A stretch of 64,000 nt of DNA from Massilia solisilvae. Lineage in GTDB: Bacteria; Pseudomonadota; Gammaproteobacteria; Burkholderiales; Burkholderiaceae_D. How positions within the stretch are numbered: the first letter of the stretch is position 1; each line of letters starts with the position of its first letter. Where the stretch lies: positions 744,001 through 808,000 of the forward strand of contig NZ_JANUGV010000001.1 of the NCBI RefSeq assembly GCF_024753215.1, in the 5' to 3' direction. The notes beneath the pieces are model-generated. The model was not told where the DNA came from. It was given only the letters and a program-made list of their open reading frames with translations, and searched no databases. The position numbers were made by a program, and so were the translations under genes. Below are positions 42,388 to 51,429 of this stretch, one piece after another.

Positions 42388-42770
42388 GCGGCCGCCGCGC
42401 CTTCGATGATCAGCGCCAGCGTGACCTTGCGGCCTTCACCCATCAGGATGTTGTAGGTACGGCAGGCGGCATGGCTGTCCATGCTTTCGACGCCCACGCG
42501 GCGGTTTGAGAGCGCCGTCACCAGTTTCGGGTGCACGAAGCGCTGGCGCTCGCCGGTGCCCAGAATGACCACGTCCGGCTGGTCCTGGGCGATGGCCGCG
42601 AAATGTTCGGCGGTGAGATCCTCGAAACGGGTGACCGGCCAGGCGCGCGGCTCGACCTCGGGCATCACGAGCACGCTGAACTCGTAGCGCTTCGCGTTGA
42701 TCTCGACGCCCTGGGCGTCGTAGCCGGTAACGGTCTGGTACTGCTGGTTGTCCTGGGAGTGCAGCTTCAT
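42384..42770 (-). CDS. Mth938-like (DUF498/NDUFAF3-fold) protein
   Basis: The start is the ATG at 42768-42770 (MKLHSQDNQQYQTVTGYDAQ); longer frames upstream run into the promoter region shared with alaA. The 128-residue protein matches the Mth938 domain family with YEFSVLVMPEVEPRAWPV, QPDVVILGTGERQRFVHP and GVESMDSHAACRTYNILMGE, the last being the family signature. Human NDUFAF3 is a member involved in complex I assembly; in bacteria the role is unknown. It overlaps arnT by four bases, so it is the promoter-proximal gene of the arn transcript, probably by chance of operon make-up. Confidence 0.88.
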   Translation of the reverse strand: MKLHSQDNQQYQTVTGYDAQGVEINAKRYEFSVLVMPEVEPRAWPVTRFEDLTAEHFAAIAQDQPDVVILGTGERQRFVHPKLVTALSNRRVGVESMDSHAACRTYNILMGEGRKVTLALIIEGAAAA

Positions 42771-42967
42771 GGGTTTTGCCTCTGTGCGAAGGGCGATAGG
42801 ATGCCACAAACGGGCGCAAAGCGCGACAGGACGCCCCGCCGAACATCGTTCAGGCTTTTGCTCCAACGGCGGCAAAAGATGGCGGGGCGGTTGATTTAAC
42901 TGGTCTGTTTGGGGCAGAATGGACTTATCGCATTGCAGCAAAACCTTTCTCGTTACCAGGAATAACC

Positions 42968-44200
42968 GTGCGCCCCATCCTCAAATCCAACAAACTCGAC
43001 GATGTCTGCTATGAGATCCGTGGCCCGGCCATGGACCTGGCGCGCAAGATGGAGGATGACGGGCACAAGATCATCAAGCTCAACATTGGCAACCTGGCCA
43101 CCTTCGGCTTCGACCCGCCGGACGAGATCGTGCGCGACATGATCCGCAACATGCCCAATGCGGCGGGCTACACCGATTCCAAGGGCCTGTTCGCGCCGCG
43201 CAAGTCGATTGTCCACTACACCCAGCAAAAGGGCATCACGGGCGTGACCGTGGATGACGTCTATCTCGGCAACGGCGCCTCGGAACTGATCGTCATGGCG
43301 ATGCAGGGCCTGCTCAACAACGGCGACGAGGTGCTGGTGCCGGCCCCGGACTACCCGCTGTGGACCGCGGCGGTGAGCCTGGCCGGCGGCGCGCCGGTGC
43401 ACTACGTGTGCGACGAGCAGGCCGACTGGATGCCCGACATCGAGGACATGAAGCGCAAGATCACCCCCAACACGCGGGCGATCGTCGTCATCAACCCGAA
43501 CAACCCGACCGGCGCGCTGTACCCGCGCGAACTCCTGCTCGAGATTATCGAACTGGCGCGCCAGCACCAGCTCATCATCTACGCCGACGAGATCTACGAC
43601 AAGGTGCTGTACGACGGCGCCCAGCACACTTCGCTGGCCTCGCTGGCCGACGACGTGTTGTGCATCACGCTCAACGGCCTGTCAAAAAATTACCGCTCCT
43701 GCGGCTACCGGGCCGGCTGGATGGTAGTATCGGGGGAGAAGAAGCACGCGAAAGACTATATCGAGGGCCTGAACATGCTGGCCTCGATGCGCTTGTGCGC
43801 CAACGTGCCCGGCCAGTTTGCGATCCAGACTGCGCTGGGCGGCTACCAAAGCATTGCCGACCTGGTCGCGCCGAACGGGCGCCTGACCCGTCAACGCGAT
43901 CTCGCGCACAAGATGCTGACCGAGATCCCGGGCGTTAGCTGCGTCAAGCCGAAGGCCGCGCTGTACATGTTCCCGCGGCTGGACCCCAAGGTGTACCCGA
44001 TCGCCGACGACCAGCAGTTCATCTGCGAATTGCTGGCCGAAGAAAAGGTGCTGCTGGTGCAGGGTACCGGTTTCAACTGGATCGCGCCGGACCACTTCCG
44101 ACTGGTGTTCCTGCCGAATACGGACGATCTGGGCGACGCCTGCGGCCGCCTCGCGCGCTTCCTCGACGGCTACCGGCGCCGCCACGCAATCCGCGCCTGA
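42968..44200 (+). CDS. alaA: alanine-synthesising aminotransferase (AlaA type)
   Basis: A 410-residue fold type I aminotransferase that makes alanine from pyruvate and glutamate. The start is a GTG (42968) reading VRPILKSNKLDDVCYEIRGP, which aligns with the AlaA/YfbQ opening. The PLP lysine is Lys240 in NGLSKNYRSCGYRAGWMV; INPNNPTGALYPRELL and YADEIYDKVLYDG are conserved. Context also fits: in betaproteobacteria this gene commonly precedes hom. It lies 28 bases upstream of hom and is divergent from the arn cluster. Confidence 0.92.
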   Translation: MRPILKSNKLDDVCYEIRGPAMDLARKMEDDGHKIIKLNIGNLATFGFDPPDEIVRDMIRNMPNAAGYTDSKGLFAPRKSIVHYTQQKGITGVTVDDVYLGNGASELIVMAMQGLLNNGDEVLVPAPDYPLWTAAVSLAGGAPVHYVCDEQADWMPDIEDMKRKITPNTRAIVVINPNNPTGALYPRELLLEIIELARQHQLIIYADEIYDKVLYDGAQHTSLASLADDVLCITLNGLSKNYRSCGYRAGWMVVSGEKKHAKDYIEGLNMLASMRLCANVPGQFAIQTALGGYQSIADLVAPNGRLTRQRDLAHKMLTEIPGVSCVKPKAALYMFPRLDPKVYPIADDQQFICELLAEEKVLLVQGTGFNWIAPDHFRLVFLPNTDDLGDACGRLARFLDGYRRRHAIRA

Positions 44201-44228
44201 GAACAGAAGCAGAAGAAGAGAGAGTAAG

Positions 44229-45551
44229 TTGAAACCGATTAAAGTAGGCCTGCTAGGCATCGGCACCGTGGGCGCCGGCACATACAACGTCCTGCAGCGC
44301 AACCAGGAAGACATTCGACGCCGCGCCGGCCGCGGCATCGAGATCGCCATGGTCGCGGCGCGCAACCTGGAGCGTGCGCGTGGCATCGTCGGCGCCGATT
44401 GCGTCGTGGTGGACGATCCGTTCGCCGTGGTGGACAGCCCCGACATCGACATCGTGGTCGAGCTGATCGGCGGCTACGAGCTGCCGCGCGAGCTGGTGCT
44501 GCGCGCCATCGCCAATGGCAAGCACGTGGTCACCGCCAACAAGGCGCTGCTGGCGCAGCATGGCAACGAGATCTTCGCCGCAGCCCAGGAAAAGGGCGTG
44601 ATGGTGGCGTTCGAGGCGGCCGTGGCCGGCGGCGTACCGATCATCAAGGCGCTGCGCGAGGGCCTCACGGCCAACCGGATCGAATCGGTGGCCGGCATCA
44701 TCAACGGCACCACCAACTTCATTCTCTCGGAAATGCGCGAGAAGGGCCTGGACTTCGCGACGGTGCTCAAGCAGGCGCAGGAACTGGGCTATGCCGAGGC
44801 CGACCCGACCTTCGACATCGAGGGCGTGGACGCGGCGCACAAGCTGGCGATCATGTCGTCGATCGCGTTCGGCATCCCGGTTCAGTTCGAGAAGGCCCAC
44901 ATCGAGGGCATCAGCACGCTGCAGGCGGTGGACATCCGCTACGCCGAGCAGCTGGGCTACCGCATCAAGCTGCTGGGCATCACGCGCCGCGCGCAGGCCG
45001 ATGGCGTGGACGGCATCGAGCTGCGCGTGCACCCGACGCTGATCCCGGCCAACCGCCTGATCGCGAACGTGGAAGGCGCGATGAACGCGGTGCTGGTGCA
45101 CGCCGACGCCGTCGGTTCGACGCTTTACTACGGCAAGGGCGCGGGCTCGGAGCCGACCGCCTCGGCCGTGATCGCGGACCTGGTGGACGTGACGCGCCTG
45201 GCGACCGTGGACCCGTACTGCCGCGTGCCGCACCTGGCATTCCAGCCGAACGAGATGACGGACGTGCCGGTCCTGCCGATGTCCGAGATCCGCTCGAGCT
45301 ACTACCTGCGCGTGTACGTGAAGGACCAGCTGGGCGTGATGGCCGACCTGACGCGCATCCTGGCCGATGCCGGCATCTCGATCGACGCCGTGCTGCAGAA
45401 GGAGCCGGGCGAGCTGCAGACGCGCACCGATATCATCATCATCACCCACCAGACCCGCGAGAAATTCGTGGACGCGGCGATCGCCAGGATCGAGGCGCTG
45501 GAAGCGGTGGAGCGCAAGGTGACGCGCATTCGCCTGGAAAGCCTGAGCTGA
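44229..45551 (+). CDS. hom: homoserine dehydrogenase
   Basis: Reduces aspartate semialdehyde to homoserine for threonine and methionine. The 440-residue protein begins at a TTG (44229; LKPIKVGLLGIGTVGAGTYN) with the Rossmann motif GIGTVGAG. The catalytic domain has AAVAGGVPIIKAL, INGTTNFILSEM, ELGYAEADPTFDIEG and DAAHKLAI with the catalytic Asp/Lys. A C-terminal ACT domain (about 358-435, YYLRVYVKDQLGVMADLTRI) suggests threonine feedback. thrC usually follows directly in relatives, but here a family A repeat and opposing genes follow. Confidence 0.96.
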   Translation: MKPIKVGLLGIGTVGAGTYNVLQRNQEDIRRRAGRGIEIAMVAARNLERARGIVGADCVVVDDPFAVVDSPDIDIVVELIGGYELPRELVLRAIANGKHVVTANKALLAQHGNEIFAAAQEKGVMVAFEAAVAGGVPIIKALREGLTANRIESVAGIINGTTNFILSEMREKGLDFATVLKQAQELGYAEADPTFDIEGVDAAHKLAIMSSIAFGIPVQFEKAHIEGISTLQAVDIRYAEQLGYRIKLLGITRRAQADGVDGIELRVHPTLIPANRLIANVEGAMNAVLVHADAVGSTLYYGKGAGSEPTASAVIADLVDVTRLATVDPYCRVPHLAFQPNEMTDVPVLPMSEIRSSYYLRVYVKDQLGVMADLTRILADAGISIDAVLQKEPGELQTRTDIIIITHQTREKFVDAAIARIEALEAVERKVTRIRLESLS

Positions 45552-45572
45552 CCCGCCTGCTCACTTAAGCGC

Positions 45573-45678
45573 CGTCGTCCCGGCGCATCCTCGGCGGCGC
45601 CGCCGTTATCCATGCTGACTCAAACGAAGCCGCAGTGCTTCCAACTCAGTATGGGTCGCGGCATTCGCCGGGATGACG
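45573..45678. repeat. dispersed palindrome family A, degenerate copy
   Basis: CGTCGTCCCGGCGCATCC on the left and GGCATTCGCCGGGATGACG on the right bracket about 106 bp. The interior (GGCGGCGCCGCCGTTATCCA) differs from the other copies, so this element is diverged. It follows hom by 21 bases. In the gap 45552-45961 there is otherwise only the small predicted gene at 45690-45881. Confidence 0.75.
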
Positions 45679-45689
45679 GACACGGGCCA

Positions 45690-45881
45690 TCATCTCGGCG
45701 GCTTGGGCCGGACCAGGTCCAGCAGGAACTCGGTTGCGAATTCATCCACCACCTGCGTGGGCGGGAGCTCGTCCTCGTCGAGCGGGGCGGTGGTGAGCGC
45801 GACCAGCTCGCACTCGAGCTGGTCGAACAGCGCGTCGGGCGCGGCGCCGTTCAGGAGGAAGGGAAGGTTCGGCGAAGTCAT
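45690..45881 (-). CDS. hypothetical small acidic protein
   Basis: A 63-residue frame, MTSPNLPFLLNGAAPDALFD at its start and ELPPTQVVDEFATEFLLDL in the middle, ending VRPKPPR. It is acidic, has a balanced composition, and uses GC-rich third positions like real genes here, which favours coding. It lies 80 bases after the histidine kinase stop codon on the same strand and could be the third gene of that unit. No strong Shine-Dalgarno sequence is visible. I do not recognise the family. Confidence 0.45.
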   Translation of the reverse strand: MTSPNLPFLLNGAAPDALFDQLECELVALTTAPLDEDELPPTQVVDEFATEFLLDLVRPKPPR

Positions 45882-45961
45882 CCGCGCATTTTACGCACGC
45901 TGCACCGCACAACAAGTGCCGCGACGGGTGTCGCTTGCGACGCCTCAATGGCGGTTTTCCA

Positions 45962-47416
45962 TCATGACAGAACGCTGGTCGCGACCGGCGCAAACAGCAC
46001 CGTGACCTTCAGTCCGGCGCCACTTGCGGCATCGGATAACGATACCTCGGCCCCGTGCAGCGACGCGATGTCGCGCACGATCGACAGCCCGAGACCCGTG
46101 CCGGACGGGTTCGCCTCCATGGTGGCGGCGGCGCGGTAGAACGGCATGAATACCTTGTCGCGTTCCGCTGGCGCAATTCCCGGCCCGGAATCCTGCACTT
46201 CCAGTATCACGCCGTGCGCAGCTTGCCGCACAGCCAGTTGCACGCTGCCGCCGGGCGGCGTGTAGCGCAGCGCGTTGTCCACCAGGTTGCTCACCAGTTC
46301 GTGCAGCATCATGGCCTGGCCGCGCACGGCCAGCGTCTCGGGCGCGTCCAGCGCCAGGTCGATGTTCTTCTGCACCGCCGGCAGCGCCAGGTCCAGGCCC
46401 ACCTGGCGCACTACCGCCGGCAGGTTCACCTCGGCCATGTCGCCCTGGCCGCCGTGCTCCACGCGCGCCAGCGTCAGCAGGCGGTTGGCCAGGTGGACCG
46501 CCGAGTCGGTGGTGCCGGCGATCGAGCGCACGATGGCGCGCATGGCTTCCGGGTCGTTCTCGCGCAGGGCCAGCTCGGCCTGGGTCTTGAGCACGGTGAG
46601 CGGGGTGCGCAGCTGGTGCGAGGCGTCGGCGATGAAGCGGCGCTGGCTGGCGATCAGGTGCTGCATGCGCGCCATGGTGCCGTTGAGCGTGGCCACCAGC
46701 GGGCGCACCTCCTTGTGCACCAGCGCCTGGTCCACGTTGGACAGGTCCGACAGCGGGCGCGTCTCGAATTCGTCCTTCAGCTGCATCAGCGGGCGCAGCA
46801 CCAGCCGCACCGCCACCCACACCAGCGTGGCCACGGCCAGCACTAAAATGGCCTGGCGCAGCAGGGTGCCCATCAAAATGCGGCGCGACAGCGCGTAGCG
46901 CGCGTCCAGCGTTTCGCCGACCTGGATCAGCGCAATGCCGCGCATCGAATCGTCGAACACCGGCTGCAGCAGCGCGGCGATGCGCACCGGCTCGCCGTTG
47001 TAGGTGGCGTGGTAGAAGCGCACCAGCGCCGGGTACAGTTCCGAGCGTGGCACGTCGGCCGGCACGCGCGGCAGGTCGTCGTAGCCGGACACGGTTTCGC
47101 CTTTCAGGCCGCCGACCCGGTAGTAGATGCGCCCGAGGGTATCGGTCTCGAAGCTGTCCAGCGCCACGTAGGGCACGTCCGCCACCACCTGGCCGTCGCG
47201 CATGGCCACCCGCTCGGCCAGCGCCCGGGTGGACGCCAGCAGCGAGCGGTCGTAGGCCATGTCGGCCGCGTCCATCGCGTCGCGGTACAGCGAGAAGGTG
47301 TTGAGCGCGACCAGCAGCACCAGCGGCGCCAGCAGCCAGCGCAGCAGCTGGTTGCGCAGGCTGCCCAGCGGCGCGGCGCGGATGCGGCGGCCCAGGCCGA
47401 GCGCGATGCGTTTCAT
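45962..47416 (-). CDS. TctE/QseC-type sensor histidine kinase
   Basis: A 484-residue kinase starting MKRIALGLGRRIRAAPLGSL. Two membrane helices (about 25-45 and 188-208) bracket a periplasmic sensor of about 140 residues of the 2CSK_N type (RDAMDAADMAYDRSLLASTR, RIYYRVGGLKGETVSGYDDL), as in TctE. A HAMP-like linker follows, then His267 in ADASHQLRTPLTVL, NLVDNALRYTP, DSGPGIAP and GTGLGLSIV. Its ATG overlaps the stop codon of the response regulator (ATGA). TctE-like kinases control tricarboxylate uptake, consistent with the divergent porin and Bug-type binding protein genes. Confidence 0.92.
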   Translation of the reverse strand: MKRIALGLGRRIRAAPLGSLRNQLLRWLLAPLVLLVALNTFSLYRDAMDAADMAYDRSLLASTRALAERVAMRDGQVVADVPYVALDSFETDTLGRIYYRVGGLKGETVSGYDDLPRVPADVPRSELYPALVRFYHATYNGEPVRIAALLQPVFDDSMRGIALIQVGETLDARYALSRRILMGTLLRQAILVLAVATLVWVAVRLVLRPLMQLKDEFETRPLSDLSNVDQALVHKEVRPLVATLNGTMARMQHLIASQRRFIADASHQLRTPLTVLKTQAELALRENDPEAMRAIVRSIAGTTDSAVHLANRLLTLARVEHGGQGDMAEVNLPAVVRQVGLDLALPAVQKNIDLALDAPETLAVRGQAMMLHELVSNLVDNALRYTPPGGSVQLAVRQAAHGVILEVQDSGPGIAPAERDKVFMPFYRAAATMEANPSGTGLGLSIVRDIASLHGAEVSLSDAASGAGLKVTVLFAPVATSVLS

Positions 47417-48108
47417 TGCGGCTCGCGCGCCTGCAGCAGGTAGCCGATGCCGCGCAGCGTGGCGATCGCCGCGCCCCCCTCGGGCCGGCGATCGAGCTTC
47501 TTGCGCACCCGGTGGATGTACAGCTCGATCGCGTCCAGGTTGGCGTCGTCGTCGAGCGCGAATACTTCGTCGAACAGCTTTTCCTTGGACAGTGCGCGGC
47601 CCGGGCGCGAGATCAGCGCCTCCAGCACCGCGTGCTCGCGCGGCGTGAGCGAGAGCGGCTCGCCGCAGTATTCGAACATGCGCGAGACGGTGTCGAACGC
47701 GAGCTGGCCGCAACGCTGGACGGGCGCCGCCACGCCGCCCTGGCTGCGCCGCAGCAGCGCCTTGACGCGCGCTTCCAGCTCGGCCAGCTCGAACGGCTTG
47801 GCCAGGTAATCGTCGGCGCCCAGGTTCAGCCCCTGCACCCGTTCCTCCAGCCCGCCGCGCGCGGTCAGGATCAGCACCGGCGTGCTGCCGCGCGCGCCGC
47901 CGCGCGCGCGCAGGCGGCGCAGCACGTCCAGGCCGTCCATGCGCGGCAGCGTCAGGTCGAGGATGACCAGCGCGTAGTCCTGCGTGTGCAGCAGGGCGTC
48001 GGCATCGGCGCCGGTGTGCGCGCATTCGACGGTGAGGTTGGCGTCGCGCAGGGCCTTGGACAGCCAGTGCGACAGTTCGAGGTGGTCTTCGACGAGGAGG
48101 ATACGCAT
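47413..48108 (-). CDS. OmpR/PhoB-family response regulator (TctD-like)
   Basis: A 231-residue regulator. The receiver domain has LLVEDHLELSHWLSKAL, Asp51 in YALVILDLTLPRMDG, and KPFELAELEARV; the winged-helix DNA-binding domain has LSLTPREHAVLEALISRPGR and YIHRVRKKLDR. The start MRILLVEDHLEL resembles TctD/QseB. It precedes and overlaps the kinase gene, is divergent from the porin gene with 137 bases between, and is the likely regulator of that promoter. Confidence 0.93.
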   Translation of the reverse strand: MRILLVEDHLELSHWLSKALRDANLTVECAHTGADADALLHTQDYALVILDLTLPRMDGLDVLRRLRARGGARGSTPVLILTARGGLEERVQGLNLGADDYLAKPFELAELEARVKALLRRSQGGVAAPVQRCGQLAFDTVSRMFEYCGEPLSLTPREHAVLEALISRPGRALSKEKLFDEVFALDDDANLDAIELYIHRVRKKLDRRPEGGAAIATLRGIGYLLQAREPQ

Positions 48109-48245
48109 GGAGGCCAGTGTAAGGGGAAAGCGGGCGGCGCGAACAGGGGGCGTTGCACTTTGGCCGCTGAAAGCTGATTGAAAGGAAGCGGCCCATATAG
48201 TTCACAGCGCTGTAACAAAACCATAACCACAATCAGGAGACATCG

Positions 48246-49307
48246 ATGAAGCGCAAGCTGCTTTCGCTCGCCGTTTTTGCGGCCCTTTCCATCGCCGGCC
48301 ACGCGCAGGCCCAGACCAGCGTCCAGACCTACGGCCTGATCGACGCCGGCGTCGAATACCTCACCAATGCGGACGCCAAAGGTGGCAGCATGACGCGCGT
48401 GATCTCGGGTGGTAAAAACACCTCGCGCTGGGGCTTTCGCGGTGCCGAGGACCTGGGTGGCGGCCTGAAAGCCGTGTTCGGCCTGGAAGGCGGCATTTTG
48501 CTCGACACCGGCGCGCAGGACGGCGCGCTGTTCAAGCGCCAGGCTTACGTGGGCCTGGACGGCAAGGCCGGCCGCCTGGTGCTGGGCCGCTCGTTCACCA
48601 CCGTGTATGACTTTGTCATCAAGTTCGACCCGATGGGCTTTGCGCCGAACTACTCGTGGGCCACTTCCGCTTCGGCCACCGGCCCCTCGAAGTACGGCAT
48701 GACGACCGCGTTCGACAACCTCATCAAGTACTCGGGCAGCACCGGCGCGCTGTCGTACGGCGCGACCGTGGGCCTGGGCGAGCAGCCGGGCGCACCGAAT
48801 GACGGCCGCAAATACGCCGGCGCCGTGTCGTGGGCCAACAAGGGCTTCGCGGTGATGGGTTCCTACGAGCGCATCAACGGCAATACGGTCGCCGCCACCG
48901 GCAACCGCGACCAGACCTCGGCCTTCCACATCGCCGCCGACTACAAGACCAGCTCGTGGCGCTACACCGCCGCCATGCGCGGCTACAAGCTCGAATCGGG
49001 CAAGGCCGCAACCCCCGACGTGCGCGCCGACACCTACTGGGGCGGCGTGAGCTACTACACCGGCCCGTGGACCCTCACCGGCGCGGCCTACCACGTCAAC
49101 GTCAAGAATGTCGCGGCAGGCAAGGATGCCGATCCGACCATGTACGTGGCGCGCGCGCTGTACGCGCTGTCCAAGCGCACCGACCTGTACCTGGCTGGCG
49201 CGCACGTGAGCGGCAAGAACGGCCAGCTGGTCGGCCTGTCGCGCGACGACGCCGGTTTCGGAACGTCGCAAACCGGCATCACCATGGGCATCCAGCACCG
49301 CTACTGA
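48246..49307 (+). CDS. general porin of the betaproteobacterial type
   Basis: A 353-residue trimeric outer membrane porin. Residues 1-22 are a signal peptide (MKRKLLSLAVFAALSIAGHA, QA), then QTSVQTYGLIDAGVEYL, the usual first strand, SRWGFRGAEDLGGGLKAVF, and a C-terminus ending MGIQHRY with the terminal aromatic. AGGAG lies 9 bases before the ATG. The upstream gap contains TATAGT (48196-48201) but no good -35, which fits activator-dependent expression by the divergent TctD-like regulator. It is followed by a binding protein gene 28 bases later. Confidence 0.93.
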   Translation: MKRKLLSLAVFAALSIAGHAQAQTSVQTYGLIDAGVEYLTNADAKGGSMTRVISGGKNTSRWGFRGAEDLGGGLKAVFGLEGGILLDTGAQDGALFKRQAYVGLDGKAGRLVLGRSFTTVYDFVIKFDPMGFAPNYSWATSASATGPSKYGMTTAFDNLIKYSGSTGALSYGATVGLGEQPGAPNDGRKYAGAVSWANKGFAVMGSYERINGNTVAATGNRDQTSAFHIAADYKTSSWRYTAAMRGYKLESGKAATPDVRADTYWGGVSYYTGPWTLTGAAYHVNVKNVAAGKDADPTMYVARALYALSKRTDLYLAGAHVSGKNGQLVGLSRDDAGFGTSQTGITMGIQHRY

Positions 49308-49335
49308 TTCGCTCGCCAGGCCAATCACCTCTATC

Positions 49336-50301
49336 ATGGCTCGCATGAAACTGCGTAACCTGATTCCCCTGGCCCTGCTGGCCGCATGCGCGATCGCGCA
49401 TGCCGGCGAGCCGGAATGCGTGATCCCGTCCAAGCCGGGTGGCGCGATGGACCTGACCTGCAAGCTTGCACAAAAAGCACTGCTGGCCAAGCCCGGCGCA
49501 CCGAAGCTCAAGCTGACTTACCTGCCGGGCGGGATCGGCGCGGTGGCGTGGCACACACTGGTGTCGCAGCGGCGCCCGGAGCCGGACACCCTGGTCGCGT
49601 TTTCGGGCGGCTCCTTGCTCAATCTTGCGCAGGGCAAGTTTGGCAAGGCAGGCCCTTCGGACGTGCGCTGGGTGGCGGCGATGGGCGCCGACTACGGCAT
49701 GATCGCGGTGCGCGCCGACTCGCCGTACCGCACGCTGGGCGACCTGCTGGAGGCGCTGCGCGCGGCGCCGCAGAAGGTGCTGATCGGCGTATCCGGCACC
49801 ATCGGCAGCCAGGACTGGCTGAAGATGGCGATGGTCGCGCGCCACGCCGGCATCGATCCGAAGCAGCTGCGCTTTGTCGCGCTGGAAGGCGGCGGCGAAG
49901 CGTTCACGGCGATGAACGCCAGTTTCGTGCAGGTGGTCTCGGGCGACGCGTCCGAGGCCAAGCTGTACGCGGGGCCGGGCAAAGTGCGGGTGCTGGCGGT
50001 GCTTTCCGAACACCGGCTGCCGGGCGCGCTGGCGCAGGTGCCGACGGCGCGCGAGCAGGGCATCGACGTGGTGTGGCCGATCATCCGTGGCGTGTGGATG
50101 GCGCCTGGCGTGCCGGAGGCCGACTACCGGCGCTGGGTCGAGGCCTTCGACCGGATGGAGGCATCGCCCGAATTCGCGCAGCTGCGCACCGAGGCCGGGC
50201 TGTATCCGTTCTCGCTGACCGGCGACGCGCTGACCCAGTACATCAAGAAAGCAGTCAACGACTACACCCGGCAGGCGATGCAGTTCAACCTGGTGCGCTA
50301 G
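49336..50301 (+). CDS. tripartite tricarboxylate transporter-type binding protein (Bug family)
   Basis: A 321-residue periplasmic binding protein. Its signal peptide is LRNLIPLALLAACAIAHA. The mature protein has VIPSKPGGAMDLTCKLAQKA, YLPGGIGAVAWHTLV and GDLLEALRAAPQKVLIGVSG, typical of the TctC/Bug family that bind carboxylates such as citrate. The membrane parts TctA and TctB are absent: instead an Fbp-type ABC importer and an AbrB-type permease follow. It may be an orphan binding protein or may act as a sensor for the TctE-like kinase, as BctC does in Bordetella. Confidence 0.88.
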   Translation: MARMKLRNLIPLALLAACAIAHAGEPECVIPSKPGGAMDLTCKLAQKALLAKPGAPKLKLTYLPGGIGAVAWHTLVSQRRPEPDTLVAFSGGSLLNLAQGKFGKAGPSDVRWVAAMGADYGMIAVRADSPYRTLGDLLEALRAAPQKVLIGVSGTIGSQDWLKMAMVARHAGIDPKQLRFVALEGGGEAFTAMNASFVQVVSGDASEAKLYAGPGKVRVLAVLSEHRLPGALAQVPTAREQGIDVVWPIIRGVWMAPGVPEADYRRWVEAFDRMEASPEFAQLRTEAGLYPFSLTGDALTQYIKKAVNDYTRQAMQFNLVR

Positions 50302-50328
50302 CCGGACAATCAAACCCAAGGAGACAAG

Positions 50329-51420
50329 ATGAAATCCATTTCGAAGATTGCGCTCGCCCTCGCACTGTCGGGCGTGGCGCTGGCCGCCGGCGCGCAAGTC
50401 CCGGCCGGCTACCCGGCCACCTACCAGAAGATCATCGACGGCGCCAAAAAAGAGGGCAAGCTGGTGATCTACGGCGCCACCGACAGCAAGGCCGCGCAGC
50501 CGCTGATCAAGGACTTCAACGCGCTGTACCCGGGCATCGTGGTCGAGTACAACGACATGAACTCGACCGAGGTGTACAACCGCTTCATCTCCGAATCGGC
50601 CGCCGGCGGCGCCACCGCCGACGTGCTGTGGTCGTCGGCGATGGACCTGCAGCTCAAGCTGGCCGCGGAAGGCTATGCGATGGCCTACAAGTCGGTCGAA
50701 GCGCCGAAAATCCCGGGCTGGGCGGTGTGGAAGGACATGGCATACGGCACCACGTTCGAGCCGGCCGCGATCGTGTACAACAAGCGCCTGGTCACCGGCG
50801 CCGAAGTCCCGCAGACCCACGCCGACTTCGCCAAACTGATCGCCACCGACAAATTCCGCGACAAGGTCACCACCTACGACATCGAGAAATCGGGCGTGGG
50901 CTTCATGTTCATGACCCAGGATTCGCACGACTTCGCCCAGTTCCCGGCGCTGGAGAACGCGTTCGGCACGGCCAAGGTGCGCGTGCAGTCGTCCACCGGC
51001 ACCATGCTGGAGCGGATCTCGTCGGGCGAGAACCTGATCGGCTACAACGTGCTCGGCTCGTACGCCCTGGTGCGCGCCAAGACCGACCCGTCGCTGGGCG
51101 TGGTGCTGCCCAAGGATTACACGCTGATCCTGTCGCGCGTCCAGTTCATCAACAAGAACGCGAAGAACGCCAACGCCGCCAAGCTGTGGATGGACTACAT
51201 GCTGTCGGCACGCGGCCAGACCGTGATCGCCAACGACGCCAAGCTGTACGCGATCCGCGCGCACGTGAAGGGCGAGACCACCTCGGCCGAGCTGATTCGC
51301 GAGATCGGCGAGAAGAACATCAAGCCGCTGCCGGTCAACGAAAGCCTGCTGCAGTACCTCGCGCCGGCCAAGCGCATGGCCTTCCTGAAGCAGTGGAAGG
51401 AAACCGCTGGTAAGAAGTAA
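50329..51420 (+). CDS. ABC transporter substrate-binding protein (FbpA/iron or phosphonate type)
   Basis: A 363-residue periplasmic protein with a signal peptide (ISKIALALALSGVALAAGA). VPAGYPATYQKIIDGAKKEG, LVIYGATDSKAAQPLIKDFN and YNDMNSTEVYNRFISESAAG place it in the bacterial extracellular solute-binding family 1/6 group with FbpA. Members bind ferric iron, iron-citrate chelates, or phosphonates. No paired tyrosines of the FbpA site can be assigned with certainty. It starts an importer with the permease (51553) and ATPase (53336). AAGGAG precedes the ATG. Confidence 0.9.
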   Translation: MKSISKIALALALSGVALAAGAQVPAGYPATYQKIIDGAKKEGKLVIYGATDSKAAQPLIKDFNALYPGIVVEYNDMNSTEVYNRFISESAAGGATADVLWSSAMDLQLKLAAEGYAMAYKSVEAPKIPGWAVWKDMAYGTTFEPAAIVYNKRLVTGAEVPQTHADFAKLIATDKFRDKVTTYDIEKSGVGFMFMTQDSHDFAQFPALENAFGTAKVRVQSSTGTMLERISSGENLIGYNVLGSYALVRAKTDPSLGVVLPKDYTLILSRVQFINKNAKNANAAKLWMDYMLSARGQTVIANDAKLYAIRAHVKGETTSAELIREIGEKNIKPLPVNESLLQYLAPAKRMAFLKQWKETAGKK

Positions 51421-51429
51421 AGGCAGCTA

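Noticed and set aside
48178-48201. TTGAAA/TATAGT pair upstream of the porin as a standard promoter
   Set aside because: The spacing is only 12 bases, too short for sigma-70; an activator-dependent promoter is more likely.
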